This document shows, piece after piece, positions 1-5,252 of a DNA stretch of 6,315 nt. Made by a program: the position numbers and the translations under genes. Numbering within the stretch: position 1 is the first letter of the stretch; each line of letters starts with the position of its first letter. The notes beneath the pieces were generated by a model. The model was given only the letters and a program-made list of their open reading frames with translations. It was not told where the DNA came from and searched no databases. Source of the stretch: Betaproteobacteria bacterium (GTDB lineage Bacteria; Pseudomonadota; Gammaproteobacteria; Burkholderiales; Usitatibacteraceae); contig JANYFH010000055.1 of assembly GCA_025362705.1 (NCBI GenBank), positions 1 through 6,315 of the forward strand. Direction: 5' to 3'.

Positions 1-2324
1 CCACTCGCATCCATGACGAACGTGCGTTTCATGTTGGCGGCACTCGCTTTCTGGATCGCAGCCTGGCCTGCGGCGGGACCCGCGTACCAGATGGAGTCGA
101 CGTCCTCGTGCTCGCTCAAGGTCTTGGCCAACTCGTCGCGATGGCCGGTAACGATATTGAACGTGCCATGCGGTACGTCGGAGGTTTCGAGCACCTGATA
201 GAGATCGGTGGCGGTGAGCGGGTATTTTGGCGAAGGCACAATCACGAGCGCGTTGCCCATCGCGAGCGCGGGTGCGGCGAGGGTCGCAAGCGCAAGCAGC
301 GGGTTGTCGTCAGGCATAAGGATGGCGACTACACCCAACGGTTCATTTATCGCGAGTGTGACATTGCGCTGCGGCACACCGTGGATGCGGCCATCGTATT
401 TGTCAGCCCAGGCGGCGGCGACGAAAAGCTGTTCGATCGAGGCATCGACCTCTGCGCTCGCACTGGCGCTTGTTGAACCTGTCTGCTGCGTAATTCTTCG
501 GGCGAATTCGTCGGTGCGGGCAGCAAGGTTTTCAGCGAGAAAGTAGATGACTTGCGCGCGGTTGTGGGCGGTGGCTTTGGCCCAGCTATTTGCGGCAGCG
601 CGCGCAGCTTCGACGGCGTTGCGGATGTCCTTGCGGTTGCCGGCACCGACTTCGCCGATCAATGTTTTGTCAGGCGAGTAGATATTGATCGAGAGACCGC
701 CATCGGGGCGCGCCTGTTTTCCCGCGATGAACATTTTTGCGGTCCTGTCGATCGTCGGAACTACAGAAAGTGAAACTCTAGTATTGGCGGCGCTCCTGGA
801 GGATTTTTGACTGGAAATACGCGCCAATGCTGGTGTCTTGCCATTTTTTGCCGATATACGTTTTACGTATTCGTAGAGGCCTTCTTTGCCGCCCTCCCGG
901 CCGAAGCCGGATTCGCGGTAGCCGCCGAAGCCGCTTGCCGCATCAAACTGGTTGGTGCTATTGATCCACACGGTGCCGGCTTTGACTTGCGTGGCAAGGT
1001 CGAGAGCCAGGTTGATGTCCTCGGACCAGATGCTGGCAGCAAGGCCATAGCGCGTGTTGTTGGCGAGCTTCACAGCCTCTTCCGGTGTGCGGAAGGTCAT
1101 CGCGGCGAGCACAGGCCCGAAGATTTCCACCTGTGCGATTGTTGATGCCGGCGCGACATTCGTAAAAAGTGTGGGCGGATAAAAGCAACCTTCGCGCTTG
1201 CTGCACTCCGCGGCCCAGCTTGGCTGCCACATCGTTGCGCCTTCGTCGGTGCCCTGCTTCACCAACGCCTGAATTTGTTTCAACTGCACCGGTGCGACGA
1301 TCGCACCAATATCAACAGCTTTGTCGAGCGGATCACCGACGCGCAGTTTTTCCATGCGCGCACGGAGTTTCCTGACCAACTTTTCTGCGACGCCTTCCTG
1401 CACCAGCAAGCGCGATCCCGCACAACAGACCTGCCCCTGATTGAACCAGATCGCATCGACCACGCCTTCGACGGCGCTGTCGAGATCAGCATCGTCGAAA
1501 ACCATGAAGGGCGATTTGCCGCCGAGTTCCAGCGAGAGTTTTTTGTGCGTACCAGCGGTGGCCTTGCGGATGATGCGGCCGACATCGGTCGAACCGGTGA
1601 ACGCGATCTTGTCCACGTCCGGATGCTCAACCATCGCGCCACCGGTACGGCCATCGCCGGTGATGATATTGACCACGCCCGGCGGCAAGCCGACGCTCGC
1701 GCAAATTTCGGCAAACAGGAGCGCGGTGAGCGAGGTGAATTCGGCGGGTTTTAATACCACCGTGTTACCCATCGCAATGGCGGGGGCGATCTTCCATGAG
1801 AGCATCAGCAGCGGAAAATTCCACGGGATGATTTGCGCGACGACGCCAAGCGATTGATGATCGGGCAATTCCTTGCTCATCAATTGCGCCCAGCCGGCGT
1901 GATGATAGAAGTGGCGCGCGACGAGCGGGATATCGATGTCGCGAGTCTCGCGAATCGGCTTGCCGTTGTCCATTGTTTCGAGCACGGCGAAGATGCGCGA
2001 GTGTTTCTGGATTTGCCGCGCGATGGCGTACAGGTAGCGCGCACGAATGTGACCGGGGGTTGCGGACCATGAGGGGTAAGCCTTGCGAGCGGCTTTGACG
2101 GCGGCGTTGACGTCGGACGTTGTTGCTTGTGCGATGCTTGCGAGTTTCTTTGCCGTCGCGGGGTTGATGGAATCGAACCACTCTTTGCCCGAGGGATTCT
2201 TCCACTCGTTCGCGATGAAGAGTTTGAATTTTCCCTCGTGCTCGCTGATCCAGTCGAGTGCCGGTTTTGCTGCTTCGGGGGCGGCACCGTAGGCGAGGGA
2301 TTTGGTTAGTTCTGCGACTTTCAT
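1..2324 (-). CDS. ALDH16-type aldehyde dehydrogenase with two ALDH domains (C-terminus cut by window edge)
   Basis: One uninterrupted minus-strand frame runs from ATG at 2324 to the left edge, giving 774 codons and no stop. GGAAAG lies 5 nt before the ATG. Domain 1 (about residues 34-490) is a complete NAD(P)-dependent aldehyde dehydrogenase. It has PWNF with the oxyanion Asn169, KPAE at 192-195, the cofactor-loop FTGSTDVG at 242-249, the general base Glu266 in LELGGK, the catalytic Cys300 in GQVCCAGSR, and EIFGP at 400-404. A Ser/Ala/Lys/Arg-rich linker (about 491-528) leads to a second, degenerate ALDH domain: KMFIAGK at 530 mirrors KLFIANE at 34, and AMGNALVIVPS mirrors AMGNTVVLKPA. In domain 2 the PWN motif has become MPDDN and FTGS has become YAGP, so it is probably a non-catalytic pseudoenzyme domain. 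This layout matches ALDH16 proteins, whose bacterial members keep the catalytic cysteine. From family length roughly 30 residues should be missing (inference). The deoC neighbour suggests acetaldehyde oxidation to acetate; the substrate is not shown by sequence. Confidence 0.9.
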   Translation of the reverse strand, partial: MKVAELTKSLAYGAAPEAAKPALDWISEHEGKFKLFIANEWKNPSGKEWFDSINPATAKKLASIAQATTSDVNAAVKAARKAYPSWSATPGHIRARYLYAIARQIQKHSRIFAVLETMDNGKPIRETRDIDIPLVARHFYHHAGWAQLMSKELPDHQSLGVVAQIIPWNFPLLMLSWKIAPAIAMGNTVVLKPAEFTSLTALLFAEICASVGLPPGVVNIITGDGRTGGAMVEHPDVDKIAFTGSTDVGRIIRKATAGTHKKLSLELGGKSPFMVFDDADLDSAVEGVVDAIWFNQGQVCCAGSRLLVQEGVAEKLVRKLRARMEKLRVGDPLDKAVDIGAIVAPVQLKQIQALVKQGTDEGATMWQPSWAAECSKREGCFYPPTLFTNVAPASTIAQVEIFGPVLAAMTFRTPEEAVKLANNTRYGLAASIWSEDINLALDLATQVKAGTVWINSTNQFDAASGFGGYRESGFGREGGKEGLYEYVKRISAKNGKTPALARISSQKSSRSAANTRVSLSVVPTIDRTAKMFIAGKQARPDGGLSINIYSPDKTLIGEVGAGNRKDIRNAVEAARAAANSWAKATAHNRAQVIYFLAENLAARTDEFARRITQQTGSTSASASAEVDASIEQLFVAAAWADKYDGRIHGVPQRNVTLAINEPLGVVAILMPDDNPLLALATLAAPALAMGNALVIVPSPKYPLTATDLYQVLETSDVPHGTFNIVTGHRDELAKTLSEHEDVDSIWYAGPAAGQAAIQKASAANMKRTFVMDAS

Positions 2325-2418
2325 TTTTTCTTTCCGGGCTTGTTACTGGTTAATTCTATTTTTCGCTGCGGTAGCATCTTGTTATTTGATGCTTTTGGCA
2401 CGTGTCCTTGGCGCAGGC

Positions 2419-2451
2419 TGGGGAGACAGTAAATCATTGATATGCTCCCCA
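2419..2451. repeat. Inverted repeat between deoC and the aldehyde dehydrogenase gene
   Basis: TGGGGAG (2419-2425) and CTCCCCA (2445-2451) are perfect 7-bp complements around a 19-nt loop. The loop itself contains the small palindrome ATCATTGAT. No T-run follows on either strand, so it is a poor intrinsic terminator. In a deoC-dehydrogenase transcript it could be an mRNA processing or stability hairpin; that role is inference. Confidence 0.4.
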
Positions 2452-2462
2452 CCTCGCCGCCT

Positions 2463-2521
2463 GTCCCTTAGGGACTTCCTGCGGCCGCAGGCGGCTCGAA
2501 TTCGCGAGGCACGGCCGCAGG
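2463..2521. repeat. Cluster of GC-rich palindromes (possible dispersed intergenic repeat)
   Basis: Three symmetric elements sit side by side. GTCCCTTAGGGAC (2463-2475) is an odd palindrome. CCTGCGGCCGCAGG (2478-2491) is a perfect 14-bp palindrome. A second CGGCCGCAGG (2512-2521) repeats the right half of that palindrome. The left half (2478-2487) can therefore pair either locally or with 2512-2521, enclosing a loop with its own CTCG/CGAG pairing. The cluster lies 20 bp beyond the deoC stop. On the plus strand it is followed by GCTTGTTTT, but no gene reads toward it on that strand. The density of symmetry is typical of REP-like or other dispersed extragenic elements, which cannot be confirmed from one copy. 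Confidence 0.4.
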
Positions 2522-2540
2522 GCTTGTTTTGTGTCCACGT

Positions 2541-3536
2541 TTATCCCAGCGGCTGATACTGCATCGACGCATAGCGCCCATATGCAAAATGTTCCAACTG
2601 CCGTTCAATATCGTTGATAAGCGCTGACGCGCCGAGCCGGAACAAATGTGGCTGCATCCATTCGTCGCCAAGCTCTTCTTTCATCAGGATCAGCCAATCC
2701 AGCGCCTGCTTGGCAGTGCGAATCCCCCCTGCCGGCTTAAAACCGACTTTCACACCCGTCTGCTCATGGTATTGACGGATCGCACGCACCATCACCAGTG
2801 AGCCGGCGATGGTGGCATTGGTCGGCTCTTTACCGGTTGAGGTTTTGATGAAATCCGAACCGGCTTGCATGCACACAATACTGGCGCGCATGATGTTCTT
2901 CAGTGTGCCTAGTTCACCGGTGGCGATGATGGCTTTCATGTGTGCGGGGCCACAGGCTTCGCGGAAGGCTTTGACTTCGTCGTAGAGCGCGCGCCAGTCG
3001 CCATTGAGCACGTGTTCGCGCGAGATGACGATGTCGATTTCGGCAGCGCCATCTTTGACACTGGCGATGATTTCTTCAATCTTTAGCGGGAACGGATTGA
3101 GGCCAGCAGGAAAACCGGTGGAAACCGCAGCAACCGGAATGCCGGAGCCTTGCAGCGCTTCCACCGCGGTGGCGACGAAGTGGTGATACACGCACACGGC
3201 GCCGGTGGCGAGTTTGTCGGGATAGCCGACATCGCGCAGCAACTCATCGCGAATCGGCTGGCGGGCTTTCGCACACAAACGCTTCACGGTGCCAGGGGTG
3301 TCGTCGCCACTCAGTGTAGTGAGGTCGATGTTTTTCACAGCGTGAATAAGCCACGCGGCCTGATGTTCTTTTTTGACGGTGCGGCGCGTCGACATCGTTG
3401 CGGCGCGGCGCTCAACCGCGCTGCGATTCACGCGCACATCCTTGACGGGGCCAAGATCGAATTTGGTACCGGGGTTACGGTCACCATCTTCGTGAATACT
3501 GGTTTGCTTGACGGGAAGCAGGGATACTTTTGCCAT
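2541..3536 (-). CDS. deoC: Deoxyribose-phosphate aldolase, long eukaryote-like form
   Basis: The gene encodes 331 residues. It is a class I (Schiff-base) aldolase that cleaves 2-deoxy-D-ribose 5-phosphate to glyceraldehyde 3-phosphate and acetaldehyde in the cytoplasm, the last step of deoxynucleoside catabolism. The Schiff-base lysine is Lys231 in FIKTSTGKEPTNAT. The second active-site lysine is Lys267 in GFKPAGGIRTAK, and the acidic partner is Asp168 in EIDIV. It is longer than E. coli DeoC (259 aa) and close to human DERA (318 aa). It shares with DERA an N-terminal extension (VNRSAVERRA, TRRTVKKEHQAAWL, IDLTTLSGDDT) and the C-terminal GDEWMQPHLFRLGAS segment. That conserved extension supports the start at 3536 over Met48 (3395), although only a weak AGAG precedes the ATG. 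A TATAAT box lies 31 nt upstream. The dehydrogenase gene follows after 216 bp on the same strand and could consume the acetaldehyde. Confidence 0.95.
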   Translation of the reverse strand: MAKVSLLPVKQTSIHEDGDRNPGTKFDLGPVKDVRVNRSAVERRAATMSTRRTVKKEHQAAWLIHAVKNIDLTTLSGDDTPGTVKRLCAKARQPIRDELLRDVGYPDKLATGAVCVYHHFVATAVEALQGSGIPVAAVSTGFPAGLNPFPLKIEEIIASVKDGAAEIDIVISREHVLNGDWRALYDEVKAFREACGPAHMKAIIATGELGTLKNIMRASIVCMQAGSDFIKTSTGKEPTNATIAGSLVMVRAIRQYHEQTGVKVGFKPAGGIRTAKQALDWLILMKEELGDEWMQPHLFRLGASALINDIERQLEHFAYGRYASMQYQPLG

Positions 3537-3567
3537 AGCGGACTCTAGCTAGCGAAATTGAGAAAAT

Positions 3568-3573
3568 ATTATA
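3568..3573 (-). promoter_or_regulatory. Putative -10 box of the deoC promoter
   Basis: Read on the minus strand, 3573-3568 is a perfect TATAAT inside AGCGTATAATATTTTC, 31 nt before the deoC ATG. That gives a short leader of about 25 nt. No good -35 hexamer lies 16-18 bp upstream (the 17-bp position reads ACGGCG) and there is no extended TGn. The promoter may therefore need an activator, or the match may be chance in an AT-rich stretch. Confidence 0.45.
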
Positions 3574-3631
3574 CGCTGAGGCTATTAATGCGCCGTTGTT
3601 CTGCGTCCTTTCCCCGCAGTGACATTTGCGT

Positions 3632-3690
3632 GCTAAATTATGACGAATTGCGCGGGTAGTCACTTGCGAATCAAAGGCTAAATTATGACG
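3632..3690. repeat. 14-bp direct repeat around the start of a small plus-strand gene
   Basis: GCTAAATTATGACG occurs at 3632-3645 and again at 3677-3690, exactly 45 bp apart. GGTAGT also recurs after each copy, 9 and 8 nt downstream, which looks like a decayed tandem duplication of about 45 bp. Both copies contain an ATG ACG. The first opens a 13-codon frame (3640-3681) whose TAA ends 3 nt before the ATG of the 50-residue frame. Confidence 0.6.
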
Positions 3691-3837
3691 CGGCGTACGG
3701 TAGTTCTTTTTGTACTGGTTGTCATTGCAGCAGCGCCCCTGACGTGGATGAGCGTGGATCCCAATGCTGGGAACAAGCTCTTGGCGCTTACGAGCGGCTC
3801 GAAAATATCGGCGTCATCGAATAATTATTTCCGCTAG
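3685..3837 (+). CDS. Small hypothetical protein with hydrophobic N-terminus (50 aa)
   Basis: I do not recognise this protein. ATG at 3685 is preceded by AAAGG with a 7-nt gap, a usable ribosome binding site, and the frame ends with TAG at 3835. The product starts MTRR and continues with a hydrophobic run, VVLFVLVVIAAAPL (about residues 6-19). It then has a polar tail rich in Ser, Asn and Lys that ends NNYFR. This fits a secreted or single-pass inner-membrane small protein. There is no lipobox cysteine, and the AAAP segment is a possible but unproven signal-peptidase region. It is the only credible plus-strand gene, lies in the recX-deoC spacer and diverges from deoC. A weak promoter-like TTGAGA at 3558 with TATTAA at 3583 lies upstream (19-bp spacer). 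Its short length leaves real doubt. Confidence 0.45.
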   Translation: MTRRTVVLFVLVVIAAAPLTWMSVDPNAGNKLLALTSGSKISASSNNYFR

Positions 3838-3858
3838 CCGCGCTTGCAAGGCAAATGC

Positions 3859-3897
3859 GCCGCAGTCATACACTGCTGCGCCGCAAATCACTGCGGC
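3859..3897 (-). other. Stem-loop at the 3' end of recX
   Basis: GCCGCAGT (3859-3866) and ACTGCGGC (3890-3897) are perfect 8-bp complements with a 23-nt loop. The proximal arm, on the minus strand, includes the last recX codons and part of its TGA stop. A nested GCAGT/ACTGC pairing (3862-3876) competes with it, and TGCGCCGCA is repeated directly at 3856 and 3877. The sequence after the stem on the minus strand is GCATTTGCC, too poor in T for a classic intrinsic terminator. It may serve as a weak terminator or a 3'-end hairpin. Confidence 0.3.
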
Positions 3898-4382
3898 TCA
3901 AAGGTTCCAGCAATTACCTGCTTGATAATTGCGAAACTGAATCCACGCGATTGCAAATAACGAATCTGTTTGGATTTCTCATCTGCAGATTCCGCAACTC
4001 TTCCGAATTTTCTGGTCCACAGCGCAGAAGCGCGATCCGGCTCGCTTTCTTTCAGCGTTGAGATTGCCGCAGTGACGTGATCCTCGGCAACGCCTTTTTG
4101 CCGCATTGTGTGCGCCACTCTCTGTGTTCCGTACTTCGCACCAAGGCGACGGGAGGTTGATTCTGCAAAGCGGGTTTCATTCAGAAATCCCTGCGCATGA
4201 CACCAATCCGCTGCTGCCTCGATTTCTTCCTTGTCGAACTCGGCTGCGTCGAGTTTTTTGATGAATTCAGCGCGGGGATAATCGCGGCGGGCAAGTAGCC
4301 TCAACGCGGCAGTTACGAGTGCCTTGTTTTCGGGCTTCGTAACCACAAAAGCAGCGTCAGTATTTAGACTATCCACGCGCAA
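3888..4382 (-). CDS. recX: RecX regulatory protein
   Basis: This 164-residue protein is of the RecX family, which binds RecA filaments and limits their extension and recombinase activity. Family signatures are visible in order: ALRLLARRDYPRAEF (26-40), GFLNETRFAES (65-75), the basic helix RLGAKYGTQRVAHTMRQKGV (79-98), LWTRKFG (121-127) and RYLQSRGFSF (141-150). These correspond to the repeated three-helix RecX modules, and the length is normal. The frame cannot extend upstream because TGA lies at 4388-4386. No ATG is available near the N-terminus, so the start is TTG at 4382 or GTG at 4376; conserved sequence begins only around residue 20, so either works. No good ribosome binding site is visible. 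The gene begins 7 bp after the HicB-like gene stops, which suggests translational coupling and low expression. It is separated from recA by two small genes. Confidence 0.92.
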   Translation of the reverse strand: MRVDSLNTDAAFVVTKPENKALVTAALRLLARRDYPRAEFIKKLDAAEFDKEEIEAAADWCHAQGFLNETRFAESTSRRLGAKYGTQRVAHTMRQKGVAEDHVTAAISTLKESEPDRASALWTRKFGRVAESADEKSKQIRYLQSRGFSFAIIKQVIAGTFEPQ

Positions 4383-4389
4383 CGATCAT

Positions 4390-4602
4390 CTAGGCCACCA
4401 ACTCACAGTATTCAACAATTGCAGTCGGCGCGGGAATCTGTCGGCCATCGTCGCAAAGCGCATCGAGGTGATGCACGATCGCGTCATGAATATCGGCTTC
4501 GATCTCATCGATGGATGCACCGGTTTTCATGAAGCCTGGCAAATCGGGGACGTAGGCACAAAAGCGATTTTCGGACTTCTCAATCACGACGGCATAACGC
4601 AT
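4390..4602 (-). CDS. Orphan HicB-like protein (HicB antitoxin N-terminal fold)
   Basis: This 70-residue protein has the HicB/UPF0150 pattern: an opening strand (MRYAVVIEK), AYVPDLPGF at 16-24, a TGASIDEIEADIHDAI helix, then a C-terminal IPAPTAIVEY segment. HicB proteins are antitoxins to the mRNA interferase HicA, and many also carry a C-terminal DNA-binding domain. This one consists only of the small partially RNase H-like domain. No HicA-like frame (about 60 residues with a GSH motif) lies beside it, so it is a solitary member of unknown role. AAGGAG sits 8 nt before the ATG, a strong ribosome binding site. It starts 27 bp after the zinc-ribbon-like gene and ends 7 bp before recX, so the three genes probably share a transcript. 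The usual conserved Cys after LPG is Phe24 here. Confidence 0.85.
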   Translation of the reverse strand: MRYAVVIEKSENRFCAYVPDLPGFMKTGASIDEIEADIHDAIVHHLDALCDDGRQIPAPTAIVEYCELVA

Positions 4603-4629
4603 GGCTTCGCTCCTTTTTGCGTTGATCGG

Positions 4630-4983
4630 CTAGTGCTTACGGGCAAACAGCCAGCCGAGACTCTGGCAGTGCGAACACACCATGCGGCTTTGCCATCCGG
4701 TGGCTTCGCATGTCGGACATTTCTGCCAGGCCTGTGTTGACAAAGTGCTGGCGAATTTTCCGGGACAAGGGTCGCCTGCGCGAGAGCGCGTACAAGGCTG
4801 ATTGATCGCGCTGGCCGAAAAAGAGAATGCGGCACAGCGGGTACAGACGGCGACGGGGTGCTCACGCTGCGGACGTGATTGCAAACGTGAACCTGAAGGG
4901 AAACGCTGGCGCAAATGCGCATGCAGCCGTTGTGGCACCGCCGTTTTTTGTTTTAATGCTTCCAGAAAAAAATTTGCGTGCAT
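4630..4983 (-). CDS. Small cysteine-rich, zinc-ribbon-like hypothetical protein (117 aa)
   Basis: I do not recognise a named family. The start at 4983 is chosen because GAGG lies 6 nt before that ATG; the frame is open further to 5070, but the extra stretch crosses a terminator hairpin. The N-terminal 45 residues are basic (many Arg, Lys, His). Eight cysteines follow in ordered pairs: CTRC (47-50), Cys64 with Cys73, CPTC (89-92) and CSHC (103-106). The last two belong to an imperfect tandem motif, CPTCEATGW and CSHCQSLGW, resembling the CxxCxGxG repeats of DnaJ-type zinc fingers. The pattern suggests two structural zinc sites and a nucleic-acid or protein-binding role; this is inference. It sits just after recA and before the HicB-like gene and recX on the same strand. 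Opposite-strand frames here lack any such order. Confidence 0.65.
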   Translation of the reverse strand: MHANFFLEALKQKTAVPQRLHAHLRQRFPSGSRLQSRPQREHPVAVCTRCAAFSFSASAINQPCTRSRAGDPCPGKFASTLSTQAWQKCPTCEATGWQSRMVCSHCQSLGWLFARKH

Positions 4984-5007
4984 GTCAAACCTCAATGAAT
5001 TGGGACG

Positions 5008-5051
5008 AAAAAAGGGCCGCTCTCGCTCAATACAATGAATCCGAACGGCCC
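5008..5051 (-). terminator. Intrinsic terminator downstream of recA
   Basis: Read on the minus strand, GGGCCG (5051-5046) and CGGCCC (5019-5014) form a 6-bp GC stem, followed at once by six T residues (5013-5008). The loop of about 26 nt has extra pairing potential (TTCG with CGAG). The T-run orients it for minus-strand transcripts, about 200 nt beyond the recA stop. Only 24 bp separate it from the next start codon at 4983. Confidence 0.7.
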
Positions 5052-5252
5052 AACCATCGACTATCAGCAAGGGAACCCCTGATTAAATCCATTCCGATAT
5101 GCTTGCGTCGGTTTGGGGCGCTGCGGCCGGGTTTGCCAACTGCGACTCCTCGCGCGGAAGCCAAAGCAACGCACCTTCGTCGCGCGCCTTGCATATGCCC
5201 CAATCTCAACACAATCCTATCGAAAGCGATTTAGTCAGCGGTTCCCACGCAA
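5052..5252. other. Spacer between recA and its terminator
   Basis: I see no supportable gene in these 201 bp. Short minus-strand frames exist (for example 5027-5212), but they lack a ribosome binding site and have Arg/Ala-rich, low-information sequence. A small hairpin is possible at 5063-5083 (ATCAG with CTGAT around GGGAACCC). The region would form the recA 3' untranslated RNA. Confidence 0.4.

Noticed and set aside
690..860. Possible frameshift or gene boundary between two separate aldehyde dehydrogenases
   Set aside because: I followed the minus-strand frame codon by codon through this stretch. It stays open with no stop or shift, so this is the linker between two fused domains.
1275..1754. 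Plus-strand open frame of 159 codons
   Set aside because: It lies wholly antisense to the catalytic domain of the aldehyde dehydrogenase. Its product has no recognisable motif and there is no ribosome binding site.
3150..3548. Plus-strand open frame of 132 codons
   Set aside because: It is the antisense shadow of the N-terminal part of deoC, whose product is clearly conserved.
4324..4740. Plus-strand open frame of 138 codons
   Set aside because: It crosses three minus-strand genes (recX, the HicB-like gene, the cysteine-rich gene) and shows no motif of its own.
4984..5070. N-terminal extension of the cysteine-rich protein to an ATG at 5070
   Set aside because: The extension is encoded by the terminator hairpin and its T-run, while the ATG at 4983 has a GAGG at proper spacing.
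4827..5234. Plus-strand open frame of 135 codons
   Set aside because: It overlaps the cysteine-rich gene, the terminator and the recA spacer. The translated sequence is compositionally random, with no ribosome binding site.
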